Shown one piece after another: positions 27,038 to 37,380 of a DNA stretch of 64,000 nucleotides. The stretch lies in the NCBI GenBank assembly GCA_003144015.1, contig QFWS01000006.1, forward strand, positions 158,165 to 222,164, read 5' to 3'. Under the pieces are notes generated by a model. The model saw only the letters and a program-made list of their open reading frames with translations. It was not told where the DNA came from and made no database searches. How positions within the stretch are numbered: position 1 is the first letter of the stretch; every line of letters starts with the position of its first letter. A program made the translations under genes and the position numbers. Origin of the DNA: Flavobacteriaceae bacterium LYZ1037. Its GTDB lineage: Bacteria; Bacteroidota; Bacteroidia; Flavobacteriales; Flavobacteriaceae.

Positions 27038-27967
27038 TTAAGAATCTTTTATAAAATTAATATTCCGTTTTAAACCTGAATATTTGGTTCGCTTAACTGC
27101 CGATTTCTTAAATACTTTTTTAAAAGTGTCTTCTGTAATCTCTTCCCAATCTTTTTTGGACATGGACAGCAATTCAGGATGCGGATTAAATAAAGGCTCA
27201 TTATGAGCTTTTGAAAACCGATTCCATGGACATACATCTTGACAGATATCGCAACCAAACATCCAATCGTTAAATTTGCCTTTAAATTCAGTTGGAATAG
27301 TTTCTTTTAACTCAATGGTGAAATACGAAATACATTTGCTTCCATCAACCACATAAGGTTCTGTGATGGCATCCGTTGGACACGCATCAATACATTTAGT
27401 ACAAGTACCACAATGATCTGAAGTAATACCATCATATTCTAATTCCAAATCAATTATCAATTCAGCTATAAAATAGAATGATCCCACTTGTTGTGTTAGA
27501 AGGTTACTGTGTTTTCCTATCCAGCCTAAACCTGATTTTGCGGCCCATGCTTTATCCAGTACAGGTGCCGAATCTACAAAGGCTCGACCTTCCACTTCGC
27601 CAATTTCATCTTGTATTACATGTAATAAAGATTTTAATTTATCTTTTATAATAAAATGATAATCTGTTCCGTAGGCATATTTAGAAAGTTTAAAAGTGTT
27701 GTCTAATTGAGTTTCTGCAGGATAATAATTTAACAATAAAGACACAACACTTTTGGAGCCTTCAACTAATTTTGTTGGATCTAAGCGTTTATCAAAATGG
27801 TTTTCCATATAGCTCATTTCTCCATGACTATTATTTTTGAGCCATTTTTCGAGTCGTGGTGCTTCTTCTTCTAAAAATGTTGCTTTACTAATACCACAAG
27901 ATATAAAACCGAGACGCTTGGCTTCGGTTTTTATAAACTGACTGTATTTAGATTTATTTTCTATCAA
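27038..27967 (-). CDS. queG: epoxyqueuosine reductase
   Basis: 309 residues. QueG is the cobalamin-dependent iron-sulfur enzyme that reduces epoxyqueuosine in tRNA to queuosine, the last step of the pathway. Both 4Fe-4S cluster motifs are visible: [16 protein letters not shown] and [12 protein letters not shown]. The conserved N-terminal half ([45 protein letters not shown], quoted in part) is complete. It is the short form without C-terminal HEAT repeats. The frame starts at TTG 27967, which overlaps the TGA of the P450 gene (TTGA); the first ATG lies about 50 codons in and would remove conserved residues, so coupled TTG initiation is likely. Confidence 0.95.
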   Translation of the reverse strand: MIENKSKYSQFIKTEAKRLGFISCGISKATFLEEEAPRLEKWLKNNSHGEMSYMENHFDKRLDPTKLVEGSKSVVSLLLNYYPAETQLDNTFKLSKYAYGTDYHFIIKDKLKSLLHVIQDEIGEVEGRAFVDSAPVLDKAWAAKSGLGWIGKHSNLLTQQVGSFYFIAELIIDLELEYDGITSDHCGTCTKCIDACPTDAITEPYVVDGSKCISYFTIELKETIPTEFKGKFNDWMFGCDICQDVCPWNRFSKAHNEPLFNPHPELLSMSKKDWEEITEDTFKKVFKKSAVKRTKYSGLKRNINFIKDS

Positions 27968-29301
27968 AAGATTCTTTCTTCAAATCTTAGAAACGCATTT
28001 TTTGGTTTCAAAGTAATTAATGGTGTTATCTCAATTGTATCAAATTCGGCATGTATTTTAAATTTAGAAACGAGTTCGCTTACAGCTATTATCATTTCAA
28101 ACATCGCAAAATTATTCCCTATACATTTTCTTGGTCCAGCCCCAAACGGAAAATATTGAGAAGAGTATTTTCGGCTTCCATTAACAAATCGTTCAGGCAG
28201 AAAAGCATCTGGTTGTTCCCATAAATCTGGATGACGATGTATTTCATAAACTGAAAATAATAGATTGGAGCTTGGTTTAAACACCATGTCTTTAAAACGA
28301 TCTTCAGAAACATTTACTCGATCTATAAAATAAACTGGAGGAAACAATCGCATAGATTCTTCAATAACTTGCTGACAAACCTTAGACGAAGTTACTATGG
28401 TCATTAAATCATCCGTTTCTTTTTTAATTTCTATTATCTCCTGATGAATTTTTTCTTGCCAATCTGGATGCAATGCTAAAAGCTGAAAGGTAAAAGTTAA
28501 TGCATTTGAGGTGGTTTCATGACCAGCTGTAAACAAGATTAGAATCTCATCAATTAGTTGTTCTTCGTACATTGCGGAACCATCTTCATATTTAGCATCT
28601 AATAACATGTCTAATAAATCATGTTCTTTTACTTCTGATGCTCTCCGATCGGAAACAATTCGTTTTAATATTTGACGTGCTTCTTCAGTTAACGCAAGAT
28701 GTTTTTTAATATTTCCACTAATAGTAAACCACCATCCTAAATAAGGTTGACGTAGCTCTTTAACTAGCATTTTTTGAGCTGCTTCAGTTATGTATTGAAG
28801 CCTGTCTATATCTTTTTGATTTGCAGCACTACTGAACAGAGATTTCACAACGGTTTGAAACGCTAAATCGTTAAGAATTGGAAATATATCCATAACATCA
28901 TTAATACTAATTCTTGAGTACTCAGTGAAAATAGCAAGTTTAATAGTTTCTAATAAATTCTCTAATTGTTTTTTATGAAATGCTGGCTGAATTAGTTTGC
29001 GTTGTTTTTTCCAGTGTTCACCTTCAGAAGTAAGTAATCCTTTACCAACATATTTAGCCAGGTCTTCTGTTTGAATTTTAGATTTTATATAATTCTTTTG
29101 ATTTTTCTGGAGCACATATTCTGCAAAAGCTGCATCTCTAGAAAAGTAAATGGTGGTATTAATACCAATATTTAAACTGAAAGTATTCCCTTTCTCTGAA
29201 AAGTTTTTATGATGAAATGGTAAAGGGTTTTTTAGAATATTTAATGAATGCTTTACAAACTGCGATAAAGGAACTTTAGGTATGTTATTATTAATACTCA
29301 T
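27964..29301 (-). CDS. cytochrome P450
   Basis: 445 residues, a single-domain bacterial P450 with no fused reductase. The oxygen-binding I-helix reads [12 protein letters not shown], the K-helix ExxR is ESMR, and the haem loop is [16 protein letters not shown] with the axial cysteine near residue 390. No membrane anchor is apparent, so it should be soluble and need a separate ferredoxin or flavodoxin system, which is not in the window. It sits between ruvB (69 bp upstream) and queG (overlapping by 4 bp). The substrate is unknown; fatty acids or terpenoids are guesses. Confidence 0.93.
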   Translation of the reverse strand: MSINNNIPKVPLSQFVKHSLNILKNPLPFHHKNFSEKGNTFSLNIGINTTIYFSRDAAFAEYVLQKNQKNYIKSKIQTEDLAKYVGKGLLTSEGEHWKKQRKLIQPAFHKKQLENLLETIKLAIFTEYSRISINDVMDIFPILNDLAFQTVVKSLFSSAANQKDIDRLQYITEAAQKMLVKELRQPYLGWWFTISGNIKKHLALTEEARQILKRIVSDRRASEVKEHDLLDMLLDAKYEDGSAMYEEQLIDEILILFTAGHETTSNALTFTFQLLALHPDWQEKIHQEIIEIKKETDDLMTIVTSSKVCQQVIEESMRLFPPVYFIDRVNVSEDRFKDMVFKPSSNLLFSVYEIHRHPDLWEQPDAFLPERFVNGSRKYSSQYFPFGAGPRKCIGNNFAMFEMIIAVSELVSKFKIHAEFDTIEITPLITLKPKNAFLRFEERIF

Positions 29302-29369
29302 GACAATGTATTTCCTTTTACGGTAGGATGAAAGTCTGAAGCGAATTCAGAATAACATTATATTTTTTT

Positions 29370-30392
29370 TTAAAACAAACCACCTTGAACAGGACCTTTT
29401 ACCCTTCCTAGATGTTTATATGCTAATTCGGTGACTTCACGTCCACGAGGTGTGCGCATGATAAAACCTTGTTGAATTAAGAAAGGTTCATACACCTCTT
29501 CAATAGTTTCAGCACTTTCGCTTACAGCTGTTGCTATGGTTGTTATTCCCACAGGACCTCCTTTAAATTTATCGATAAGAGTTGTAAGGATTTTATTATC
29601 CATTTCATCTAGGCCATGAGCATCTACATGTAACGCTTCTAAAGAAAATCTGGCTATTTTAATATCGATTTTTCCATCTCCTTTTATCTGTGCAAAATCT
29701 CGTACACGACGTAATAACGCATTTGCAATACGAGGTGTTCCTCTACTTCTTCCAGCTATTTCTACTGCTGCTTCCATAGAAATTGGAACTTTTAAAATGT
29801 CTGCACTACGTTGTACGATAGTAGTTAATAATTCGGTGTTATAATATTGAAGTCGGCTTTGAATACCAAAACGAGCTCTCATGGGTGCTGTTAATAATCC
29901 AGATCTCGTGGTTGCTCCTACTAAAGTAAAAGGGTTTAGATTAATCTGAACTGTTCTGGCATTTGGACCAGACTCGATCATGATATCAATTTTATAATCT
30001 TCCATAGCCGAATACAGGTACTCTTCAACTATAGGGCTTAATCTATGTATTTCATCAATAAACAAGACATCTCTTTCTTCAAGATTTGTTAATAAACCTG
30101 CTAAATCTCCTGGTTTATCTAAAACAGGTCCTGATGTTACTTTAATTCCAACGCTTAATTCACTTGCTAAAATATGTGCTAAAGTGGTTTTTCCTAAGCC
30201 TGGAGGACCATGAAATAAAGTATGATCTAATGCTTCTTCTCTTAAATTAGCAGCCTGAACAAAAATTTGTAGATTTTCTAATACCTGATCTTGACCAGTA
30301 AAATCATCGAATGATAAGGGTCTTAACTTTTTTTCTACATCCAGTTCTTCTGGTGTAAAATTATCTCCTGTTGGATCTAGGTTTTCGTTCAT
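29370..30392 (-). CDS. ruvB: Holliday junction branch migration ATPase RuvB
   Basis: 340 residues, full length. The AAA+ core shows Walker [12 protein letters not shown], Walker [10 protein letters not shown], sensor 1 in [10 protein letters not shown] and the arginine-finger region MRARFGI. The C-terminal winged helix ([20 protein letters not shown]) binds DNA. It works with RuvA (20.4 kb). The ATG at 30392 is only about 7 bp after a TAnnTTTG element, so the transcript could be nearly leaderless. It heads a unit with the P450 and queG genes. Confidence 0.97.
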   Translation of the reverse strand: MNENLDPTGDNFTPEELDVEKKLRPLSFDDFTGQDQVLENLQIFVQAANLREEALDHTLFHGPPGLGKTTLAHILASELSVGIKVTSGPVLDKPGDLAGLLTNLEERDVLFIDEIHRLSPIVEEYLYSAMEDYKIDIMIESGPNARTVQINLNPFTLVGATTRSGLLTAPMRARFGIQSRLQYYNTELLTTIVQRSADILKVPISMEAAVEIAGRSRGTPRIANALLRRVRDFAQIKGDGKIDIKIARFSLEALHVDAHGLDEMDNKILTTLIDKFKGGPVGITTIATAVSESAETIEEVYEPFLIQQGFIMRTPRGREVTELAYKHLGRVKGPVQGGLF

Positions 30393-30398
30393 ACATCA

Positions 30399-30406
30399 CA
30401 AATATA
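30399..30406 (-). promoter_or_regulatory. candidate -7 element for ruvB
   Basis: TATATTTG on the minus strand, exact TAnnTTTG, ends 7 bp before the ruvB ATG and directly follows the terminator of the oxidase operon. No TTG in the -33 window. Confidence 0.35.
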
Positions 30407-30407
30407 A

Positions 30408-30439
30408 ACAAAAAGCCTTTCTAAAAATAGAAAGGCTTT
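30408..30439 (-). terminator. intrinsic terminator of the actA-coxA operon
   Basis: On the minus strand AAAGCCTTTCT, a 6-base loop, AGAAAGGCTTT, then TTG and TTT: an 11-bp perfect stem (30412-30422 with 30429-30439), 26 bp after the coxA stop. Confidence 0.85.
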
Positions 30440-30464
30440 GGTTGAATTATATATAGAATTTCAA

Positions 30465-32258
30465 TTAATGTTGAAGCTCTTCTTCTCCTTCTTTTAAAGG
30501 TACATTTTGAGGAACAAAATCGACATCATGACCTGGTTTACTATAGTCATAAGCCCAACGGTACACATGAGGAATTTCTCCTGGCCAGTTTCCATGCATA
30601 TGCTTAACAGGTGCAGTCCATTCTAAAGTTGTAGATCTCCAAGGGTTTTGTGGTGCCTTTTTTCCGAAGAACATGCTTCCGAAGAAATTGTATAGAAACA
30701 CTAATTGGAATACAGCTCCAATAATTGCAAACACTGTAATAACAACGTTTACATTTGCTAAATCATCAAATAATGGGAAATTAGAGTTTGTATAATAACG
30801 TCTTGGTAAACCAGCCATCCCAATAAAGTGCATTGGGAAGAAAACGCCATAAGCACAAATAGCTGTTACCCAAAAGTGAATGTATCCTAGGTTTTTATTC
30901 ATCATTCTACCAAACATTCTTGGATACCAATGATAAACTCCTGCAAACATTCCATAAAGAGCAGAAATACCCATTACTAAGTGGAAGTGAGCAATTACAA
31001 AATAAGTATCGTGAACATTAATATCTAAAGCAGAATCTCCAAGAATAATACCTGTTAAACCTCCAGTGATAAAGGTAGAAACAAAACCTATTGAGAAAAG
31101 CATGGCAGTATTCATTTGTATATTACCTTTCCAAATGGTTGTTATCCAGTTAAAAGCTTTTACTGCTGATGGGATTGCAATTAATAACGTTGTGAATGTA
31201 AATACAGAACCTAAAAATGGATTCATTCCTGAAATAAACATGTGGTGACCCCAAACGATAGTTGATAAGAATGCAATGGCTAAAATAGAGGCAATCATGG
31301 CACGGTAACCAAAAATTGGTTTACGGGAGTTTGAAGCCATAATTTCAGAAACAATTCCCATGGCTGGTAAAATTACAATATATACCTCTGGGTGTCCAAG
31401 GAACCAAAATAAGTGTTCAAACAATACAGGTGATCCTCCTTGATAATGCAACACTTCACCTTGAATAAAAATATCTGATAAGAAGAATGATGTTCCAAAA
31501 CTTCTATCCATTATTAACAATAACGCAGCTGATAATAAAACTGGGAAAGAAACTACACCAATAATAGCAGTTACAAAAAATGCCCAAATTGTTAGAGGAA
31601 GTCTTGTCATAGACATTCCTTTAGTTCTTAAGTTTATAACAGTTACTATATAATTTAAGGAACCTAATAATGATGATGCAATAAAAATAGCCATAGATAC
31701 TAGCCAAAGCGTCATTCCCATACCAGATCCTCCTTGAGCCATAGGTAAAGCACTTAATGGAGGGTAAATAGTCCATCCTGCAGCAGCTGGTCCAGCTTCA
31801 ACAAACAGTGATATAAGCATAATTATTGCTGACACAAAGAATAACCAATATGAAATCATATTCAAGAATCCTGAAGCCATATCTCTTGCGCCAATTTGCA
31901 ATGGAATTAATAAGTTACTAAAAGTTCCACTTAAACCTGCTGTTAATAGAAAGAATACCATGATGGTACCATGAATGGTTACTAATGCTAAATAAATATC
32001 AGCATCCATAACTCCTCCTGGAGCCCATTTTCCTAATAAAGCTTCGAACAGTATATTTGGTTCTTCTGGCCATGCAATTTGAATACGAAACATAATGGAC
32101 ATTAATACCCCTATAACACCCATAATAGTACCAGTAATTAGGTACTGTTTTGATATCATTTTATGATCCTGACTAAAGATGTATTTAGTCACGAACGTTT
32201 CTTTATGATGATGTCCGTGATCGTCGTCGTGTGCGTGAGTATCTGCGTGTGTTGACAT
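30465..32258 (-). CDS. coxA: cytochrome c oxidase subunit I (aa3 type)
   Basis: 597 residues, 12 or more membrane helices. Metal ligands are all present: the haem a histidine in HGTIMVFF, the CuB histidine and crosslinked tyrosine in GHPEVYI, the WGHHMF pair, and the haem a3/haem a histidines in HFHLVMG. The glutamate in GHPEVY places it in the A1-type proton-pumping group. The N-terminus is strikingly histidine-rich (seven His in the first 18 residues, starting STHADTHAHDDDHGHHH). It is the last gene of the ACIII-oxidase operon, 34 bp after coxB, and ends at a strong terminator. Confidence 0.97.
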   Translation of the reverse strand: MSTHADTHAHDDDHGHHHKETFVTKYIFSQDHKMISKQYLITGTIMGVIGVLMSIMFRIQIAWPEEPNILFEALLGKWAPGGVMDADIYLALVTIHGTIMVFFLLTAGLSGTFSNLLIPLQIGARDMASGFLNMISYWLFFVSAIIMLISLFVEAGPAAAGWTIYPPLSALPMAQGGSGMGMTLWLVSMAIFIASSLLGSLNYIVTVINLRTKGMSMTRLPLTIWAFFVTAIIGVVSFPVLLSAALLLIMDRSFGTSFFLSDIFIQGEVLHYQGGSPVLFEHLFWFLGHPEVYIVILPAMGIVSEIMASNSRKPIFGYRAMIASILAIAFLSTIVWGHHMFISGMNPFLGSVFTFTTLLIAIPSAVKAFNWITTIWKGNIQMNTAMLFSIGFVSTFITGGLTGIILGDSALDINVHDTYFVIAHFHLVMGISALYGMFAGVYHWYPRMFGRMMNKNLGYIHFWVTAICAYGVFFPMHFIGMAGLPRRYYTNSNFPLFDDLANVNVVITVFAIIGAVFQLVFLYNFFGSMFFGKKAPQNPWRSTTLEWTAPVKHMHGNWPGEIPHVYRWAYDYSKPGHDVDFVPQNVPLKEGEEELQH

Positions 32259-32292
32259 AATCTAATATATACTTTTTAAAACCGTTTCTTAA

Positions 32293-33360
32293 TTACTTAA
32301 TTAAAGAATTTTTAAATTCTTTTTGTTCTTTTATCCAAGCGTCGTACTCTTCTTGAGTTTCAACAATAATATCCATTTGCATGTTATAATGCGACTTTCC
32401 ACAAATTTTATTACATAACAATAAATAGTTGAATTCGTAAGGGTCTAAAGCAGCTTCTCCTTTTGCTACTAAATCTTTACTCTTTTCTTTTCTAATATTA
32501 TTAATGTTTGCCACTTTTTTCAACATTTCTGGAGTTTGTCTCATTTCAGCAGTGGTTACTGTAGGCGTAAATCCAAATTGAGTTATCATGCCAGGAACAC
32601 AGTTCATTTGTGCTCTAAAGTGTGGCATATAAGCTGAATGAAGTACATCTTGAGAACGCATTTTAAACAAAACTGGTCTACCTACTGGTAAGTGTAATTC
32701 TGATACAATAATATCATCTTGAGCGTTTGGATCTGATTCATCTAGACCTAAAATATTTGCATTATCTAAGTTTATTAACCTAACATTTGCTTTTCCTAAA
32801 GTGTTGTCATTACCACCATATCTTGCTTTCCAGTTAAATTGTTGCGCATATAGTTCTATAACTAAAGGATCATCATCTTCATTTACATTCATTATACTAT
32901 TCCATGTAAATAATCCGTAGATAATTAAACCAGCTAATACAATAACAGGAATAATAGTCCAAATAGCTTCAAGGGTGTTATTGTCTGCATAGAATAATGC
33001 TTTCTTGCCTTTTTCACCTCGATATTTATATGCAAAATAGTGTAATAGATATTGTGTAATTGTTTGCACAATAAATATAAGAACCATGGAAATAATCATT
33101 AAATTATCTATTTCTGGACCATGCTCAGATGCAGAATTTGACATTAATGGTAAATCTCCCCATTTTACAAAACAAACTATAGTGATGATATAGATGAAAG
33201 CTAAGAAAGCTAGCATCATATAAGCATTCATCTTGTTATCATGATCTGTTGCTATTTGGCTATTGGATACTCCTACTTGAGCTAAATCAAATATTTTAAC
33301 CATTTGCCATATGGCAACAGCTACAAAAAATACTATTATTATTGTTAAAAAAGCTGTCAT
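32293..33360 (-). CDS. coxB: cytochrome c oxidase subunit II
   Basis: 355 residues. The N-terminus has an extra hydrophobic helix (about 1-20) and another near 45-65, then the subunit II helices (about 90-112 and 135-155) and a periplasmic cupredoxin domain. The CuA site is complete: the upstream histidine in LHSAYMPH and the cluster CNKICGKSHYNM. No C-terminal cytochrome c domain is fused, which fits electron delivery directly from the ACIII complex encoded upstream. It lies between actF (26 bp) and coxA (34 bp). Confidence 0.96.
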   Translation of the reverse strand: MTAFLTIIIVFFVAVAIWQMVKIFDLAQVGVSNSQIATDHDNKMNAYMMLAFLAFIYIITIVCFVKWGDLPLMSNSASEHGPEIDNLMIISMVLIFIVQTITQYLLHYFAYKYRGEKGKKALFYADNNTLEAIWTIIPVIVLAGLIIYGLFTWNSIMNVNEDDDPLVIELYAQQFNWKARYGGNDNTLGKANVRLINLDNANILGLDESDPNAQDDIIVSELHLPVGRPVLFKMRSQDVLHSAYMPHFRAQMNCVPGMITQFGFTPTVTTAEMRQTPEMLKKVANINNIRKEKSKDLVAKGEAALDPYEFNYLLLCNKICGKSHYNMQMDIIVETQEEYDAWIKEQKEFKNSLIK

Positions 33361-33386
33361 TGTCTTTTCTCTTCTTTAATTAATTT

Positions 33387-34757
33387 TTAATAATGGAAAT
33401 GTTCACTTTCCTTTAAGAATGGGTTTCTTTTTACTATTAATGGTGCTTTAGTTAAAGCTGTAAATACGATAAATAAGAATAGTCCTGCGAATAACATAAT
33501 GGAGCTAATTTCAGGGATTCCAAAAGCCCATCTATCTCCAACTGTAGCAGGCATAATCATTACATAAACATCGATATAATGTCCAACTAAAATGATAATT
33601 CCAGCCATAAATACAAACCAAGGAATTCGTTTATAATCGCTATTCATTAGCACTAAGAATGGGAATACAAAGTTTAATACTAGCATCCCAAAGAAGAGCC
33701 CGTTATAATCTTGAATACGCGTTACAAAATAAGTAACCTCTTCTGGTATATTGGCATACCAAATTAACATGAATTGAGAGAACCATAGGTAAGCCCAAAA
33801 AATGCTGAATCCGAACATATATTTCGCTAAATCGTGAATATGACTATCGTTTACTATTTCTAAATGTCCTCTAGACTTTAAGTAAAGAGCAACAAAAGCA
33901 ATAACTGTAATTCCACTTACTGCCATTCCTGCAAATACATACCATCCAAACAAAGTACTAAACCAGTGTGGATCTACACTCATAATCCAGTCCCAAGACA
34001 TAATAGATTCTGTATAAATAAAGAATACTAAAAATGCTGCTGAAATACGAAATGCTTTCTTAAAGTTACTATTGTCGTCTGAAGTATCCTGAGCTATGGT
34101 AAATTTACGTGCAAAATGTCTATACAAACTCCAACCCGCAATAAAAATTAATCCTCTAACAGCAAACCAACCTAAATTTAACCAACTTGCTTTAGCTTGA
34201 ATTAACTTATCGTGAGCTACCACGTCTGGATCCATCCAAATAAATATATTATAATGACCTATTGTCCCTGAAGCAACAGCAATTGCTAAAACTATAAGTC
34301 CTCCAGGTAATACATAAGCAGTAATTCCTTCCATGACTCTAAATAGAACTGGAGACCAGCCTGATTGCGAAGCAAATTGTATTGCATAGAATGCTAACAC
34401 ACCAAGTGCAATCATAAAGGAGAAAAAAGCAGCAACATATAACGCAGACCATGGTCTGTTAGCTATTTGGTGTTGTACATGTTCCACGTGTTTTTTATGA
34501 GCATCTGAATGAGATTCTACTCCTTCACCATGTGTTTCTTGTGCATGATTTTCATTAGCTGCTGCATCATGAGATGCTGTTTCATGGGTAGCTTCTTCAG
34601 CATGACCTCCACCATGATGCGAAGTTTCTTCTGCCAACATGGTTTCAACGTCTTCAAAAGATTTATGAGATGTCATAAAACCATATCCTACACCTAATAG
34701 TCCTAAAATTATTAAGGCTATAGAAAATGTCTTTAATTTATTTGAGATTGTGTACAT
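33387..34757 (-). CDS. actF: alternative complex III subunit ActF (NrfD-like membrane subunit)
   Basis: 456 residues. A first helix (about 8-28) is followed by a histidine-rich hydrophilic segment (about 33-95, roughly a dozen His with Glu, Ala and Gly), then about nine more helices of the quinol:cytochrome c oxidoreductase type. ActF pairs with ActC as the two large membrane subunits of ACIII; one is expected to bind menaquinol. The position between actE and coxB is the standard order. The His-rich insert is not part of the core fold and may bind metal or be a flexible loop. Confidence 0.93.
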   Translation of the reverse strand: MYTISNKLKTFSIALIILGLLGVGYGFMTSHKSFEDVETMLAEETSHHGGGHAEEATHETASHDAAANENHAQETHGEGVESHSDAHKKHVEHVQHQIANRPWSALYVAAFFSFMIALGVLAFYAIQFASQSGWSPVLFRVMEGITAYVLPGGLIVLAIAVASGTIGHYNIFIWMDPDVVAHDKLIQAKASWLNLGWFAVRGLIFIAGWSLYRHFARKFTIAQDTSDDNSNFKKAFRISAAFLVFFIYTESIMSWDWIMSVDPHWFSTLFGWYVFAGMAVSGITVIAFVALYLKSRGHLEIVNDSHIHDLAKYMFGFSIFWAYLWFSQFMLIWYANIPEEVTYFVTRIQDYNGLFFGMLVLNFVFPFLVLMNSDYKRIPWFVFMAGIIILVGHYIDVYVMIMPATVGDRWAFGIPEISSIMLFAGLFLFIVFTALTKAPLIVKRNPFLKESEHFHY

Positions 34758-34781
34758 ATCTATATTTAATCTTTATCTTTC

Positions 34782-35339
34782 TTACTTTTCTAATTTAGCT
34801 TTTAAATCTAATACGTATGCAACAACTTGCCAACGTTCTTCTTCATTAAGTTGATTTGCATAGGAACCCATGGTGTTTTTACCATAATAAATAGTGTGAT
34901 AAATACTTCCTTCTGTAATAGCTCTTCCTATATCGTCATACTTTGGAATACCTAAAATCTTTTCTCTTTTCACAAGGTTTCCTTGACCATCACCTTTAGA
35001 TCCATGACAAATTCCACAGTAGATATCATAAAGCACCTTAGCTTCCACCAAGTCTATTTGAGTAGAGTCTAATGGACTTTTTAAGTTTGTTTTAGCTAAC
35101 ATATAACCTTCAATATCGTTTGCGTAATCAAAAGGCATATGACCTCTAGCTATAGATCCTTCAGCAGGTAATTGTGCTTCTACACCAGTTCTAAATGCAT
35201 CAGATTCTGAGTATGCTTCATAACCTACAGATTCATACATGTTTGGCATGAATTGATAATTAGGTCTTGAGTCGTTTTGACAAGACACAAAAGATGCAAA
35301 TACTAATGCTATTATCGTTATTTTTACTAAGCTCTTCAT
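34782..35339 (-). CDS. actE: alternative complex III subunit ActE (monohaem cytochrome c lipoprotein)
   Basis: 185 residues. The lipoprotein signal ends FVSC with the lipidated cysteine at 20. The haem motif CGICH is at 108-112 and a likely axial methionine is in NTMGSYANQL. In ACIII the ActE haem is the exit point toward the oxidase. Its neighbours actD (9 bp upstream) and actF (24 bp downstream) complete the operon. Nothing looks unusual in length or motifs. Confidence 0.94.
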   Translation of the reverse strand: MKSLVKITIIALVFASFVSCQNDSRPNYQFMPNMYESVGYEAYSESDAFRTGVEAQLPAEGSIARGHMPFDYANDIEGYMLAKTNLKSPLDSTQIDLVEAKVLYDIYCGICHGSKGDGQGNLVKREKILGIPKYDDIGRAITEGSIYHTIYYGKNTMGSYANQLNEEERWQVVAYVLDLKAKLEK

Positions 35340-35348
35340 ATGACTATA

Positions 35349-35885
35349 TTAATGTGCTTCTTCTTTTTCAATTAATTTAATTTCTACTGCTCCAGTTTCT
35401 TTAAGCAAGTTTTCTAACTCACTTTCGTTACCATTAACTGCTATTTCCATTAAAAAGTGATCGTCCGTGGTTCTTAAATCTGGATTTTCAGCTTTTTTAA
35501 ATGGCCACATTCTACTTCTTAAATAGAAGGTGATAACCATTAAGTGTGCAGCAAAAAATACGGTTAGCTCAAACATAATTGGCACAAAGGCAGGCATGTT
35601 TTCAATGTAGCTAAAACTTGGTTTACCCCCAATATTTTGAGGCCAATCTTCAATCATGATATAATTCATCATCACAATAGAAACAATTAAACCAACACAA
35701 CCATACATAAAAGATGCAATAGCTATTCTTGTAGGTGCTAATCCCATAGCCTTGTCTAGTCCGTGAACTGGAAAAGGTGTGTATATCTCTTCTATATGAT
35801 GTTTTTCTGCTTTAACTTTTTTAACAGCAGACATTAATACATCATCATCAGTATAAATAGCGTGAATTACTTTTGAAGTTTCCAT
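35349..35885 (-). CDS. actD: alternative complex III subunit ActD (DUF3341)
   Basis: 178 residues. A cytoplasmic N-terminal domain (IHAIYTDDDVLMSAVKKV) is followed by two membrane helices (about 58-78 and 95-117) and a C-terminal domain with HFLMEIAVNG. The DUF3341 fold contributes a structural subunit without cofactors to ACIII. The start is 3 bp after the actC stop, which suggests coupled translation. Confidence 0.93.
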   Translation of the reverse strand: METSKVIHAIYTDDDVLMSAVKKVKAEKHHIEEIYTPFPVHGLDKAMGLAPTRIAIASFMYGCVGLIVSIVMMNYIMIEDWPQNIGGKPSFSYIENMPAFVPIMFELTVFFAAHLMVITFYLRSRMWPFKKAENPDLRTTDDHFLMEIAVNGNESELENLLKETGAVEIKLIEKEEAH

Positions 35886-35888
35886 TGT

Positions 35889-37346
35889 CTACGCGTCGTT
35901 TTTTGATTTATTAACTTGGCTACCAGAAGTTCTTTCGTCTGCTCCTGTTCCTACTAAACTATCTCCTCTTTCTCTTATATTTTTATAGCGTTCTCCTGAA
36001 GATTTTAAAATAGTCTTCACCTCTGCTTGAGCAATTACAGGGAATGTTCTTGAGTATAATAAGAATAATACAAAGAAGAATCCAATAGTCCCTATAAATA
36101 TTCCAATATCAACAAATGTTGGAGAGAACATGGTCCATGAAGATGGTAAATAATCTCTGTGTAATGAGGTAACGATAATTACAAAACGTTCAAACCACAT
36201 TCCTATGTTTACTATAATTGAGATAAAGAAAGAAAACATGATACTCGTTCTTAATTTCTTAAACCACATAAACTGTGGAGAGAATACATTACAAGACATC
36301 ATTGCCCAGTAAGCCCACCAGTAAGGTCCTGTTGCTCTATTTAAGAAGGCATATTGTTCGTATTCAACACCTGAATACCAAGCGATAAATAATTCTGTAA
36401 TATAAGCTACACCAACTATAGAACCTGTAATCATGATGACTATGTTCATTAATTCGATGTGTTGTACAGTGATATAATCTTCTAGATTACACACTTTTCT
36501 CATAATAATAAGAAGTGTGTTTACCATAGCAAATCCAGAGAATACTGCTCCTGCAACAAAGTAAGGAGGGAAAATGGTAGTATGCCAACCTGGTACTATA
36601 GATGTTGCGAAATCAAAAGATACAATAGTATGTACAGAAAGTACTAAAGGTGTTGCTAAACCAGCAAGAACCAAAGATACTTCTTCAAAACGTTGCCAAT
36701 CTTTTGCTCTACCAGACCAACCAAAACTCAATAAAGAATAAATTTTCTTTTGGAAAGGCTTGATTGCTCTATCACGTAACATTGCGAAATCAGGAAGTAA
36801 ACCAGTCCACCAGAATACTAATGAAACCGACAAATACGTTGAAATTGCAAATACATCCCAAAGTAAAGGTGAGTTAAAATTTACCCATAGTGATCCAAAT
36901 TGATTAGGGATTGGTAATACCCAATAACCTAACCATGGACGACCCATGTGAATTATTGGAAATAAACCAGCTTGAACTACTGAGAAAATTGTCATTGCTT
37001 CAGCAGAACGGTTTATTGCCATTCTCCATTTTTGACGGAAGAGTAAAAGTACTGCAGAAATTAACGTTCCTGCGTGACCAATACCAACCCACCAAACGAA
37101 GTTAGTAATATCCCAAGCCCAACCTACAGTTTTATTTAAACCCCAAGTTCCGATACCTGTTGATATTGTATAAATAATACATCCTATTCCCCAGAGAAAA
37201 GCTACTAGTGCTATAGAAAAAACTATCCACCAAGATTTGTTTGCTTTACCTTCAACAGGTCTTGCTACATCCACCGTAACGTCGTGGTATGATTTTTCGC
37301 CTGTAACTAAAGGTCTTCTAATAGGTGCTTCGTAATGAGACGCCAT
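35889..37346 (-). CDS. actC: alternative complex III subunit ActC (NrfD/PsrC family)
   Basis: 485 residues with ten predicted helices of the NrfD/PsrC type, including WAWDITNFVWWVGIGHAGT and FSGFAMVNTLLIIMRK, preceded by a basic N-terminal tail (RRPLVTGEKSYHDV). In ACIII ActC binds the menaquinol and passes electrons to the iron-sulfur clusters of ActB. It follows actB by 34 bp. The C-terminal tail (about 455-485) is hydrophilic and probably disordered. Confidence 0.95.
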   Translation of the reverse strand: MASHYEAPIRRPLVTGEKSYHDVTVDVARPVEGKANKSWWIVFSIALVAFLWGIGCIIYTISTGIGTWGLNKTVGWAWDITNFVWWVGIGHAGTLISAVLLLFRQKWRMAINRSAEAMTIFSVVQAGLFPIIHMGRPWLGYWVLPIPNQFGSLWVNFNSPLLWDVFAISTYLSVSLVFWWTGLLPDFAMLRDRAIKPFQKKIYSLLSFGWSGRAKDWQRFEEVSLVLAGLATPLVLSVHTIVSFDFATSIVPGWHTTIFPPYFVAGAVFSGFAMVNTLLIIMRKVCNLEDYITVQHIELMNIVIMITGSIVGVAYITELFIAWYSGVEYEQYAFLNRATGPYWWAYWAMMSCNVFSPQFMWFKKLRTSIMFSFFISIIVNIGMWFERFVIIVTSLHRDYLPSSWTMFSPTFVDIGIFIGTIGFFFVLFLLYSRTFPVIAQAEVKTILKSSGERYKNIRERGDSLVGTGADERTSGSQVNKSKNDA

Positions 37347-37380
37347 AATCCTTTTATAATTATTTTCTTAATTCGTTTTA

